Source of the DNA: Adiantum capillus-veneris
Lineage: Eukaryota > Streptophyta > Polypodiopsida > Polypodiales > Pteridaceae
Assembly (NCBI GenBank): GCA_014529385.2
Contig: CM043966.1
Location: forward strand, 111,443,968 to 111,505,967
Length of the DNA: 62,000 bases
Direction: 5' to 3'
Below are positions 43,762-56,516 of the stretch, in pieces. Numbering within the stretch: position 1 is the first letter of the stretch; the number at the start of each line of letters is the position of its first letter. The notes under the pieces were generated by a model. That model did not search any database and was not told where the DNA came from. It saw only the letters and a program-made list of their open reading frames with translations. A program made the translations under genes and the position numbers.

Positions 43762-44006
43762 GAGTGTGTGTGCGATCGAGCGTTGCGGCAGCACGACGGC
43801 AGCGAGGCGGTTGAGCGCGGCGTAGCGGCGTCTCCCTCTTCTTCGCGGCGAGGAGTCCTCTACGGCAGGAGCATAAGGCGGTGAGTGACACACCATTGCC
43901 CTCTTGAGCTTACTAGTTAAATTATTTGTGTGCTTGGAGCCGTCTGCGGCTCGCACACGGTGTATCGGCAAGTCCCTTGCTTCGACAGTGCGGCAAGGAG
44001 CGCACA
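43640..44006 (+). repeat. 5' LTR of element C (367 bp, internally deleted)
   Basis: It begins TGTTAACCC and ends GCGCACA. A (GA)n tract of about 80 bases (43680-43758) replaces about 250 bases present in the 3' LTR. The promoter region expected in that missing stretch is therefore absent here. Long Leu-Ser reading frames on the minus strand are only the microsatellite. Confidence 0.95.
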
Positions 44007-44010
44007 TTTT

Positions 44011-44028
44011 TGGCGCCGCTGCCGGGGA
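44011..44028 (+). other. Primer-binding site of element C
   Basis: TGGCGCCGCTGCCGGGGA starts four bases after the LTR. This sequence type is used by Athila-like plant elements. The relic copy at 22045-22061 has a diverged equivalent. Confidence 0.9.
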
Positions 44029-45048
44029 ATAGCCCTGCACTAAGCCCAAGAGGCACTTTGTGCTTCTTGTATGAGTGGTTTGCAGTAGGAAAGAAGAGGG
44101 AGAGAAAGGCGTATTTTTTCTGCAAGTTGTTAATTCCGTTTTTCTGTTGCGCACAGTTTGCATTTTCTGTTTTTCTGCTGCGTACATTTAGTATTAGTTA
44201 GACAGTTAGCAAAATTCTGTTTTTCTGTTTGCACACAGTTAGCATTTCTTGCGTTTTTTTTTGCATTTTCTGTGTTTTCACTGCACAGTTCTGTCAAGTT
44301 TCAATTTCAGCATTTTCTGTGTTTTCTGGTTTGTGCACAGTTAGTTAATTAAGTAGGTTAGTAATTAGGTGAACCACTGATTAGCAGGTCAGTAGGTAGG
44401 TGGCACAGTAAATAGTTAGGTGAGGTCAACGCGCACCAAAACGCGTACCAAATAATATCTCCAAAAAAAAAAAAAAAAAAAACAAAAAAAAATCAAAAAA
44501 AAAAAGTTAAAAAAAAAGCAAAAAAATCAAAACGTGAGCGAGGGGGAGGTTAGATTTTCGAAAATACAAAACGTGAGTTATAAAAACGGACGGGTTGGTT
44601 TGTATAAAAGTTAGATCGGGATCGGGATCATTTCCCCAAGCCCAAGCCCAAGCCCAAGCCCAGGCCCAGGCCTCAATCCTATGATATATACTAGACTCAC
44701 TCTTATATATATACCCTACCTCCTCAAGAGGGAATGAGAGCATGTGGGACAAGTCCTCCACTCTCCTCCCTTCTCTTCCCACTTGCACCTTTAGACTTGC
44801 TATTTGGACCCTAGTTCCCCAGCTAGGAAAAGACTGTTTCGGGCTTTTCTGGAGCAAAATAGAACCAAACGGTGGGCTGTAAAGCACAGCGCGTCCCTCC
44901 TAGCGATACGCTCATTTCGAGCTATCACACAGCCCATTCCACGACACACTCTAAAAAATCTAGCAAAAAAACAAACAAAAAACACGCTAAAAACTAGTCA
45001 CAAGGCCTCCTAGAGCAGCTTTTTGACACCTTAGGGTATCAAAAGCAC
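44029..45048 (+). other. Leader of element C
   Basis: The one-kilobase untranslated leader contains repeated TTTTCTG(T/C) motifs (44140-44330), an A-rich tract (44463-44527) and a CCCAAG hexamer repeat (44636-44670). No sustained ORF. Such leaders usually hold packaging signals, but I see no specific one. Confidence 0.7.
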
Positions 45049-48000
45049 ATGCACTTACGCTCTGGGTGGGTGCTAGAACACGAGCATATTGAGGGTGTCT
45101 CTGTTCATACGGACACCCATTACCCATCCACGATAGGCTCTAGACCCTCAGCGGGGACACAAGGTAGCACCACCCAAGACCCTAAAATAGCCGCTAGTGA
45201 TTCCTCCTCCGACTCAGAAATCATGGAAGCATACCCTACCCAAAGCACTCAGAGAGAAGGCCATGCACCTCCCGAAGCTCCACAGCCTAGTACTAGTATG
45301 TTTAGCCGTTTCATGGAAACATTAGGTAGAGATACTCGCTCGGAACCTGATGCAAATGAAGCACACGAAGGGGGTGGGGAAGTGGACTCTCCTTTCACAT
45401 CGCACGTGGACCCCACACCCCCAAAGTGTGTCCATGTGGATATCCTACCAACTTCTTACCAAGAAGGCCATGTTGAGCTGCCTCCTTCAGAAGTTCCCTC
45501 TAGAGTACCGTTGGTGACAAGTAAAACCACAGGGAGCAACATTGCTTCTACCTCACAACAAACCGTTAACACGTCGACTCTAGAAGGATTGTTCATTAAT
45601 GATCATTGGACATACGATCTCCACACTGAGGTGTTGACGGATCTACACTTTGGCCACGTCTACCATGTAGGATGGATAGAGATTGTACAATCCACCTCTA
45701 GTGCCACGAGCATCGAAGATCAACAGAAAATGATCTGTAATGTTATCCATGGCATTAGTCAATCAGAAAGGCAAAACCGAGGGGTAAATATACTCTCAAC
45801 TGGCCCCATGAGATTTCTGGATACGAGCAAGGCTCAACAACCTACTCTATCACAAATGGAGACTCCTCTAATGAGCCACATGGACCCATCTTACGTCATT
45901 TCACCTGGGGTCTCTATGCAATCTGAGCCTCCGAGCGACAACTTTAGCTTCCCTAACTTGGCTCAACCCTCTATTAAGGAAAACACAGTGCTCACTCCAG
46001 GGATAAGCCTGACAGAGAATGTACCGATGACATCTACGGTTACCGCAGTGCCACTACCTAGTGTCGTAGTACCTAATATGGGGCCTCGACCGTATGTGCC
46101 TCTAGCCCCTTATGCACACATGGCCCCCACACCTCCAATTGTACCACTTGTTTATGCTCCTCGAGTGCCGCTTCCTAGCCCTTATCCGAGTGGACCTATG
46201 CCCGGTTATGTTCCATATCCTGCATCATCCACACATATGCCAAGACCGGTACCCGTCCCTCTCTCACATATGATTCCAAGAGTACCTCCACCGGCGCTGC
46301 CTCCTCACATAGGTGACTTGGCAGCGTTTGCTCAAACCATAGGTCGATCTATCGCGGAAAATATGCGTCATGCATCTGATAGAGAGCCTAGAAGTAAGGC
46401 AGTACAAATTGCCAAACTTACACAAAAATTCAATGGGGACGAAGATGCTAGAAAACACATTGAAGTGTTTGAACAAGTATGTGATTCCTTAGGGGAACGC
46501 AACGAACTACATAAGTGCAATGCCTTAAGCTTGACATTAAGTGGGAAGGCTGGAGATTGGTATAGAACCCTAAGGGTGAACGAGAAAACAATCTACCCTA
46601 CCCTTCGAAGGTTGTTTCTTAAGGAGTACATACGAGAAGGTGTGCTTTGGGGTGTAGCATCTCAGCTACAGAAGGCCAAACGTAAGGAAGGAGAGTCAGT
46701 AAGGGACTTCATTAGTCGTCTAAAGCACTTAAACTCTCGCTGCCCTGTAAATGAGCGCTTCAACAATAACCAACTGCTTGATCGATTCATTCGAGGGTTG
46801 AGGAATGAAGGAATCTATAATGGACTAGTGATTAGAGGTATCACAACCTGGGAAGATTTCACTGCCAATGCAATCCAATTAGCGGACAACTTGATGATAG
46901 CAGGCATGAGGGTGTCTACTGACACGAGATCCACTAGCTCACAAGCCATTGAGTATGAACCCATGAATGCAAAGCCCATTGCCAATGAGCCAAAGGTATT
47001 TGAGACATTCTTGACAGACCTCACCAAGGAAATCCAAGAGTCTCTTAAGGATAATCGACCCCCTCAAAATAGTCACATGTATCCAAGAAGGGAGCAACAA
47101 TGGTGTTCCATTTGCTTAGGTCCACATAGCACTAGTGAGTGCCCTACGTTTAGAGTAAAATTTAATGGAACTTGCAACGCATGTGGTAGGTATGGTCACC
47201 AAGCTAAGGATTGTTTAATGATCAAACGTATTGAGTGGCATAAAATGGTAACCATCTTTTTGCAACATTTGTCAGCCTACTCAATGTCCTCTTCCTCATA
47301 TGTGTATATATTTTTCTATGCTATTAAGTTATCTAGAGTAAATTCCCCCTCTTCGTTTAACCTTTGTGGCGACACATACATTATACTCTTCCCAAAAAAT
47401 GTCACCTTAGTCATATATTTATATTACCACCCTTTTCTTTTTTGCTTTGTAAATAGAATAAGCATACAATAACCAACTATATACCCCCAAACTTTCTTAC
47501 CTCTTGTGAATTAGTAGTAGAAAAATAATATATCCATCTTCCACCCCTTATAGATAAATTCCCATGGAAATCAACTCTCCACTTGTCTTTACCAAAGATT
47601 ATGGTCCCTCTCTACAAGTCTTCTATGCCCCCTATATAGGTGGCCCAATATCTCTTAAGAATATACATATAGTTTCTCTCCTTTCAAAAAAGACTCCAAT
47701 TGTATATTCTTTTCACAAGCAAAAAATATTGGGCCCTCCTCTATTTGTTTAAGCATCATAGCCTTTTGAAAAAGCATGATTCCCCTTGGATGCATACAAG
47801 CAAAGGGCCCATACAAGAAGACTTTGAAGCAAAAGGTTCCCTAGCCTAGTGTGGACCTTCCAAACCGAATTCCTTGGTGCATGGGCGTGAAGAATAGTCC
47901 AAATTCATATCAAACATGTTGAGAAGGTCAAGTTTTCCTTTTGAAGCATGTCATTCCGAGCTACAGGTAAAAAGTTATGGTCAAAATAGTGTAAATCTGT

Positions 48001-51000
48001 CAGATTCGCAGCAAAAGGGAACTGTAAATCAAGTAAATCAAGAGAGTGAGATCTTATTTTTCCCCTACTCATCTTCTAGAAGAGCAATGAGTGTTCAAGG
48101 TCACTTGCATGTGATGGGACCAACCTAAAGATGCTTTCTAAATGCCAAGACAGACAAGTTAAGATACCCCGCAGGAGCCACCCGTAGGGCCTCATGGTGG
48201 GGCCCACCTACATTATGCACCCCTATGGAGCCTTCACGGTCTAAAATGATATTTTTGGTGAATAAATAGTCCCTTTTATGTCCAATATTCAATGAGTGGT
48301 CAAAGGACACTTAATTAGGTCTAATCACTTACTCTAATTAAGTGTAGCATAATCCCACTCCTACACAACTATAAATAGCCCCCCTTGGAGAGACTCAAGG
48401 ACACACGCACACCTATATTTTCAACTTCATGTTGTTTCTTGATCAATAGTAGAGAAAACCCCAACCCTCCCTCTTTCACATCCTCCCTCCTAACCTTCCT
48501 CTTTGGAGGAAGTGCAACTCTATTCTGCACTCTTTCCATTCTACAATCTCTTACTCCATCAACCCAAAAAATCATTTGTAGCACCTCAATAACTTGTAAA
48601 TACATCATGATCTCTCTCATGGTTATGTTAATGATCATGAAATCATCTTCAAAACTTTCAAGTGTCGCAATTCGTGATGGTTAGCAAGCGTCGGTTCTCC
48701 CCTTAAAAGGTGTGCGAGAAATCAAGTAAGTGTTCTATTCTCAATTTACCATTGGTTTGTTTCTCCACACTTATTCAATTGGTCTAAAGAAATTTCTCAC
48801 TCCAACTCTCTTTTGCTTCATTACATATGCATGTGGCTACCTCTCATGGTGATTTTATTTGTGTCACGGCATTGCATAGATGGAGATGAGCTCTCTATGC
48901 AAAGTGTGTTAGTTTAATGTAAGTGATTCTCTTGTGTGTTTGAGAGGCAAGTCTTGTGAGCATGATTTTTTTGATGAGTGCTTGAGAGAGGAAGAGTTTG
49001 GATGTATTATGGGTATTCTTATGGGGAGAAGGTGAATGCTATTCCACAAATTGCATATTTCATTTTGATGCACGGCATTGGGTTGCATAATCGTTGATGG
49101 TGTTCAAGTGTCCAAAGTGTATATAGAGTAAGGGGGTTTTCAAAGTGTGTTGCTTGAGTGGGTGAGTGCAAGTGTCATTTTTGATTGGTTTCCTTCTCCA
49201 CTCCCAAAAGAAGGTGGTGCCCCAAGTAGTGTGCGTACCTCTTTACGAACATTTTGTGAGGGTAGGCCCATTGGTTTGGGTTTAGAGGCCCCATTTCAAA
49301 AAGCTCGCCCTCAGTATGATGGCAAATAGACCACCTGTAGCTTGGACGGATGCACCTCGAGCTCTTGTATTGATGCCTGCTCCACCTGTTGAGCAACTAC
49401 CGCAACACATGGTCCCTAGATCTCAAAATGTTGTACAAGCTACACCGCTACCACCTCCTGTGCTAGGACCGCAGCCCCCGCATCCAAGAGTCGCCCCTAT
49501 GAACCAAGTGGGTTGCGAGCCATCAAATGCTTATGCAGATGGCTGTGAGGAGGAAATAGACACTAGTATTGCCTACGGACTTGATACATTGGAAGAGTGT
49601 CCTATATACTACATGGAAGATTGTTGGGGGCAAGTCAAGCCGGTTTATCAAGCTGCTGCTCTCGCATCCAGAGGTCAAAATATCAACACCCAGGCTAGGA
49701 GGCCACCTCTTCAATGCTACGAGTGTGGTGGACCACATCGGGCAGCGGAGTGCCCTATTAGGCTACAAAAGAATGTTGCACAGATGCAAATGAATCAAGG
49801 GAGCACATCTGTAATGCCAATACTCACATGTAATCGTTGTGGCATAGATCACTTGATTGCCCAATGCCCCTATAACCCAAATGCGCCTAAAATCACACCC
49901 CTAAATTTGGTCGAAATTGCTAGTGTGACATCGCCGATACCACCCGTCGCACCCGCTTATGCGATTACACGGTCCATGCTTCAAGGGCCAGGCCATATCC
50001 TCGAAGAGAGAGATACCGCGTCAGTTATCCAAGCAAAGAAAAAGAAGACACGAAGGAAGAGGTCGCAGAATACGGGAAATTCAAAGCCAAGTTCCAAAAC
50101 AAACATAGGAACAGGAGATGACCCCGTGTATATGAATGACCTCGAGGATGATTCAGATTCAATGGAGAAAATGGAGACTAGAACCAATACCACAAAGGGA
50201 AAGACCGACAAAGAAAACTGTAACATGGAACCAAATGAAAACCGAATAAGAGAAAACCATAAAGAGCCTCTGAAAACACCACAAGTGTTTCCAAATCCAA
50301 TCCAAGACCCCCAAGATAAACCGCAGGGGCAAAAAGGGAAGAATCGTAAAAAGAAGATTGGGACGTACCCAAACCCAGTAGACGAGATTGAGCAGGTGAA
50401 ACATCTAAGAGGTTTAGTGGAGGAGACTCAAAGGAAACTAGAACCAGAACCCATGCATGTCAAAATTCATGACACAGTGTTTCCCACGCAAGTTCATCCA
50501 CCCCACATGAACCATAGACCGTTATCCATATCTAGTATCATCCAAGAAGGGAGTGAGGACGGGGCATCAGAAAGTGAGCATACACCTTTCTTGTTGGAAA
50601 GGATGTTTAACGAAGGAATACCTGATCCCATTGAGGAATATGAGATTCCATCCTCACCAGTTCCTAGTCAAGGACCTACACCCTGCAAAATGCCAATGAA
50701 TGTTGCCAAACTAGTGGACTTCACGTCTTCTGAGGTCCGAACCACGATCATAGCAAAGCTGTATGGGGATCCTGAGTTATTCCTTGCACTTCGAGCATTC
50801 CTTAACGGAGAGCTACGAACGGGATTACCGCAGTTTGCGCAACCAAATAGTCCTGACTCAATTATGATTGATGAGGAAAATCATGTGCAATCACTTGACT
50901 TAGATGGACACGAGTCTGTGATCGAGGTACCCATTAACGAATTAGGGCAGTATTTTGAAGGCGACGAGTCTAATGCAACCCTACCCATCACTACCAAGGG

Positions 51001-51790
51001 ATTAACTATAAAGGGAATTCTTGATGGTGGTGGGGGAGTTAGCATCGTTACAAAAGATTGTTGGGAATCCATGGGAAAACCCCGCCTTAGTGTTACTAAC
51101 ATTGTGGTAAAGATGGCAAATGGTACCATAGCCAAACCTATGGGGATGCTCAAGGATCTTAAGATCAAAGTTCTAGGACACAAGGTACGACATACGTTCA
51201 TTGTAATGGATTTCTCTAAACACCTTATGTCATATGAAATGATTTTAGGACGACCATTCATGAGGGAAGCACAAATGGTTCATGATTGGTCTAAAAATCA
51301 TGTCTATTTGCAATTCCAAGACTCTGTCCTTAGAGTGGATTTGGTGATTGGTAAGGTACACCCCTTAGGGAGTAAAACCATTATTGATCATCGCTCTGAC
51401 ACCACAGTTCACTCGGCCCCACTACAATATTGTTACACTTGTAAGAAGGATACAGACATTGGCCAAGATTCTCCTTACATGGATGTGTTACCGGGTATGA
51501 CAGAATCAGACAACATAGACTGGGTACACCTAGCTGCAACCATAGATACCTGTGGAAATAGAGGAACCACTTGGGTCACACCAGAGGGGGAAGAGGTACC
51601 AAAAATTGCACCTCTGAGCATGATAAGTGCCATACATGCATCTTCTAAGGGCAAGGCAATTGTGGACCAATCTGGCAGTGACACCGATAGCTCAATAGAA
51701 TACTTTGACCAACACGACTTGGACACTGACTCCCAGACTGAAACGGATTCTGAATCTCATGAATTAGAGATTCTCATCGAAAATTGGTAG
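45049..51790 (+). pseudogene. Element C gag-protease ORF, interrupted by a 2.1-kb insertion
   Basis: The frame from ATG 45049 (MHLRSGWVLEHEH, like the usual MxTRSG gag start) to 47217 joins exactly to 49316-51790 when the insert and one ATGAT copy are removed, giving about 1547 codons without a stop. Residues 1-440 are Ser/Pro-rich. The capsid region (about 450-620) has FNGDEDARKHIEVFEQV, LSGKAGDWYRTL and VRDFISRLKHLNSRCPVNE. Knuckles are CSICLGPHSTSEC, CNACGRYGHQAKDC, CYECGGPHRAAEC and CNRCGIDHLIAQC; three of the four have only three residues before His. A basic linker follows, then a protease with GILDGGGGVSIVTK (Asp at 51023) and MILGRPFMRE. The Thr/Ser of DTG/DSG is replaced by Gly. Confidence 0.9.
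47223..49315. mobile_element. Unclassified 2.1-kb insertion in gag, 5-bp duplication ATGAT
   Basis: It is bounded by ATGAT at 47218-47222 and 49316-49320. Removing it restores the gag frame. It has no long ORF but does have an ACTATAAATAGCC TATA box at about 48370, followed by a CT-rich leader, which looks like an LTR promoter. Its ends (CAAACG...CTCAGT) are not TG...CA, so a solo LTR is not proven. No terminal inverted repeat is evident. Confidence 0.75.
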
Positions 51791-54700
51791 ACAATTGGGG
51801 TGAATATCTCCAAAATGTTATGTGGTGTAGACCACGACCCCATGATATAGCCCAATTAGAGATCATAGACAAGCCAAAGTTGAGCCGCACTGCAAGGAGG
51901 CGTCAAAACCAAGAGTTAGCTCGACAACACAAGAAAGCAGAAATGGAAGCACAAACCAAAGCACAACCAGAATCCACAGACTTGCATCCTGCACCAGAAC
52001 ATTTCAAATATTACACCACAGGGGAAGCAAAGGTTGTGTACACAAAAGCCCAAAGAATACCTATCGATGGGAATAATGGAATCTATGATGGTCCGGCAAT
52101 AGTTAAAGAAATAGAATTAGCTGACCCCGATGAAGAATCAAAACCTGTTTTTATTGCCCAAGACCTCACAGAAGTTGAAGAGGCGGTCCTCAAAGATCTT
52201 CTCAAGGAATTCAAGGACGTATTCGCTTGGACATACCATGATATGAAAGGTGTTCCACCTTCTGTGGTCCAACATACAATCCCTATGATTAGCACTGCGA
52301 AGCCCGTACAACAAAGACCCTACCCGATGAATCCCAAGTACGCAAAGATCATTCAAGAAGAACTAGAAAAGCTTATCAAATGTGGGTTCATATATCCTAT
52401 TGAACACTCTGAATGGGTGTCTCCAATAGTTATGGTGCCAAAAAAGAATGGGAAACTCAGGGTGTGCGTGGACCTCAAAAAGGTTAATGCAGCTACTAGA
52501 AGAGACCATTACCCCCTACCATATTCCGAACATGTACTCGAAAGAGTTGTAGGCAAGGAAGCTTATAGCTTCCTAGATGGGTACTCAGGCTACAACCAAA
52601 TCACGATAGTGCTAGAGGACCAAGCTAAAACTGCCTTCATCACAGAATTTGGCGTGTTTGCATTTCGTGTGATGGCTTTTGGCTTAACAAATGCCCCTGC
52701 TACATTCCAACGATTAATAAACACTGCTTTTAAAGAATATTTGAGAGAGTTTTGTGAAGCTTTCTTAGATGACCTTTGTGTTTACTCTTCTTGGAAAGAA
52801 CATCTATCATGTTTGCGGAAGGTGTTTGAAAAGTGTAGGTTATATCGTATCTCATTGAACCCGTTCAAATGCCAATTTTGGGTCAAGCATGGAGTTATTT
52901 TAGGGCATATAGTATCCAAGAATGGTATCTCAACCGATGAGAGCAAAATTAAATTGATTCTAGAGTTACCACCACCAACCAATTACAAGGGAGTTCAAAG
53001 GTTCATGGGACACGTGGGTTATTATCGACGGTTTATTTTATTTTTCGTTGAGATAGCATGTCCTTTGTACAAGCTTCTCATTGAATTTAAATGGACTGAA
53101 GAGTGTGACCAGGCCTATGAACAATTGAAGAAAACACTAGGAAGTGCTCCGATTTTAAGGACACCTAACTGGGATGTCATTTTCCATGTGCATATTGATG
53201 CATCAAACTTTGCTATTGGGTGCGTTCTCACTCAACCAGGAGAACATAAATTGGACTATCCCATTAGATTTGCAAGCCGTCAATTGAACGATGCTGAAAG
53301 GAACTACACCACTACAGAGCGAGAAGGTTTGGCATTAGTTTATGCAGTAAAGAAATTTCGCTACTACCTTCTGGCAAACAAGTTTGTATTTTATGTGGAC
53401 CATCAAGCGTTGTTGTATCTGGTAAACAAGCCATGCTCCACAGGAAGAATCACACGATGGTTGTTAATTCTTCTGGAGTTTGATTTCACGATTGTAGTGA
53501 GATCCGGTAAAAGGCACGTCATGGCTGATCATTTGTCTCGCATACCCAATGGTGAAGCCCCTACAGGAGTTGAAGATGAATTACCTGATACTTCCCTATT
53601 CATAGTTGAGACTATGCCTGAATGGAGTGAGAACATTGTTAACTTTTTAGTTAATGGTTTTCCACCCAAGGAACTTCGTAAGGATATCGCTCGAAGGCTA
53701 GTAAAAGAATGTGAACCCTATTGTTTGATTGCCGGAACTCTGTATAGATTAGGCAAGGATGATATTCTTAGGCGTTGTGCCCGCGAGGATGAATATTTGT
53801 ATATCTTGCAAGAAGCACATATGGGCATAGCAGGAGGACATTTTTCAGGAGACCTGACTGCTAGAAAGGTGCTGCAATCAGGCTATTGGTGGCCAACTTT
53901 ATTTAAGGATGCATCACTTTTTACAAAAGGGTGTGATGAGTGCCAACGTTACAAGACCACACAGCGCAAAGACAGAATGCCCTTACATCCTATTAAAGTA
54001 ACCCAACCATTTGAAAAATGGGGCTTAGACTTTGTAGGTCCAATTAGTCCCGCAGCTCGCAACACTCAATCGCGATATATTCTAGTTGCTACGGACTATG
54101 TAACAAAGTGGGATGAAGCTAAGGCTTCACAAAAAGCTGACGCAAGGACAACAACTAAGTTTCTTTTTGAGAACATTATCACAAGATTTGGTTGCCCTTT
54201 TGAAATTGTTAGTGATAATGGTACCCATTTTATAAATGAGGTAATAAGAGAGCTTACCACGACCTTTATGATATCCCACCATAAGTCTACACCTTATTAC
54301 CCGCAAGCTAATGGACAAGCCGAGAGCACCAACAAGACTCTAATCTCTATTTTAACCAAGACAGTAGAAGCTCATCGCACTGATTGAGATTTGAACTTGA
54401 CATCTTCTCTATGGGCTTATCGTACTGCTTATAAAGTGGCTATTAATTGTACGCCATTCAAAATGGTATACGGCCAAGAAGCGGTTATGCCTTGGGAGTT
54501 TGTCATTCCTAGTCTTAGGGTAGCTTCGCAAGAAGGATGGAATGGTAACCCCTTAACCGAGCGTTTGTATATCTTAGAAAAACTAGACAAAGAGAGACAG
54601 TTGGCTGTGCAAAATGCTCTTGTGGAAAAGGATAGGAGAAAGAAGTGGTTTGATCGCCATGTGAAGGACAAGGACATCAAAGTTGGTGATAAAGTCCTTA

Positions 54701-56235
54701 TGTATGGAGTACGTAAAGAGAAGAAAAAGTTGAAATATGCTGGTAAAGGACCATATAGAGTATGTGAAATTACCTTACAAGGTACCCTTCGTGTGGAAAC
54801 TCTCGATGGAGTTGAAACCATTGGATTCCTCAATGGGAGTAAATTCAAAAGATATTATGATCCTTTAAGCCAAGAAGAACTACGGGCCATTCATCAAAAG
54901 AAGGCCGCCAAACCACAAATCGAGTTAAACAAGATACAAGCTCAAGCTGAGGCTAAGGAGCGACAACAACGTATAAGACAAAAACGAGAGGCTAACCTTG
55001 GAGTCACAAATGCATTCCACGTGGAAATCGAAGAGGATGGGTTGGACTCTGACACACCTCTACGATACCCTATTGAGTTAAATAGTGCCTATGGAAAAGT
55101 GCTATATAACGCCTTATTGGACACGGGTGCTAAATATAATCTGCTATCCTATGGGGTGTGGTGTCAGTTAGGGAAGCCACCTCTATCTGAGAGTATTATC
55201 CAAGTCAAGGGTGTCAACAAGAAAAAAACTACGGTTTTTGGAATCTGGCACACTTCTGTCAGTTATGACAATGGAATTGTAGCTCAAGACTTTTTGGTCA
55301 TGCCTACTGGAACTATGGAGGGTAATATAAACCTAGGCCGCACGTGGATGATAGCCACCAAATGCACTATTGATTGGGGGACTGGGGGTGTTAGAACGCA
55401 AAAACCAACTCTTAGCCCTACCACTCAAGCCATAGTCCCTGAGATATTGCCTAAGGAAATAAAACCCAAGACATTGCATGTCCAGGAGGTTGAACCATAC
55501 GTCCCCATAGCCCAACTCTCTAGAGCTTCAACTGATGAAGTTGAAAGAAACCTTGAGACACACAAGAACCATCCTAATATAACAGAGAAACCATGCAAGT
55601 GGGTCCCTAAAGCCTCTGTAGTGAGCATGGTTGATGCAAAAAAACGGAAACCTAGTAAGAACCGTCCCACTCACTCCAAGAAATGTAAAGAAATGTTGCG
55701 TTGGATTCCTAAACGACTATTGGAAGCCCAAGGATACTATGAAGGAAATGATCAAATCTAGGTGCCCAAACGTAAAGTGTACTCTTACCTGTCACCTGGC
55801 CCATGTAAACCCAATCGTGTGGCTCCAAAACAAATTGAAAATCGCGGAAAGGAAAAAATCATGGAATGTTACACACCCGATCTAGAGCTAGTTTGGGTAC
55901 CAAAGAAAGAACGATTTGTTCCACCTAGCTCAGGAACAGGGAAATCAAATGAAGCTTCTTGCTCTTCATGTAGTTCCTGTACGCAAATAGAAGCTTCGAC
56001 ACAACCTCCACCTACCACTGTACATATCCATACAAGCATGAAAGAGTTTGCACCTCCCGTGGTAAGTTCACCACCTACAACAACGTTGCAAATAAAATCA
56101 TGGGAGAGTACCTTACCACCCTTCCAACTAGATGAAACGCATAGGGCGGCCGAAAACTATTGGTTAAAACCTTCACCCATAACAACTTGGAACAATTGGT
56201 TTCAAAAGGTGACGACCTCATTCCAAAAGGTATGA
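51763..56235 (+). pseudogene. Element C pol with C-terminal second retropepsin-like domain
   Basis: The frame opens at 51763, overlaps the gag-pro stop by 28 bases in the -1 frame and continues to 56235 with only two stops: TGA at 54385 (Trp codon in context HRTD-DLNL) and TAG at 55759 (TGG in the relic copy). Counting from 51784, RT has WVSPIVMVPKKNGKLRVCVD (about 212) and AFLDDLCVYS (about 322). RNase H starts at HIDASNFAIG (about 468). The integrase has its HHCC finger (677-720), then LDFVGP, VSDNGTHF and a Glu in QAES (about 845). After the integrase end comes a Lys/Glu-rich linker, then LLDTGAKYNLLS (Asp 1113) and LGRTWMIATKCTIDWG (about 1184), typical of retropepsins, and a Pro-rich tail of about 250 residues. 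Confidence 0.9.
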
Positions 56236-56516
56236 TCTACCCAAGGAAGGGGGGGAGTGTTTGCTAACATCAATCATTCACTCGCTCCCCTCTCAACCTT
56301 CCTCCCTTACCTCTCAATTCCAATCTTAGGGAATGTATATATATAGCCTTATACTCACAAAAAACAAAAATAGTAAAGAGAAAGAGCGACTAGCAACGAG
56401 AGAGCACCCTATCAGATCTTACATATAAGTCCAAATTCACCATGTCAATTCAAGCAACACACAAAAGCAACTCTTATGTTTTAAAGGCCTAACCAAATCT
56501 ATTTGTCTTGTCAGAA
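56236..56516 (+). promoter_or_regulatory. Internal polypurine tract and TATA-like leader before ORF3
   Basis: Right after the pol end comes AAGGAAGGGGGGGAG (56243-56257), then TGTTTGCTAAC, which has the look of a polypurine tract followed by an LTR start. A TGTATATATATAGCC box lies at about 56335, 180 bases before the ORF3 ATG. The same three signals occur in the relic copy (minus strand, about 19690-19595). The role as an internal promoter is inference. Confidence 0.5.

Noticed and set aside
43642-44187. Long minus-strand frames rich in Leu-Ser over the element C 5' LTR
   Set aside because: They translate the (GA)n microsatellite and flanking LTR; the same happens at 58387-58748. No protein family is visible.
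47223-49315. The gag insert as a spliceosomal intron
   Set aside because: A 5-bp duplication flanks it, the left end lacks a GT at the frame-preserving junction, and candidate GT-AG joins break the frame.
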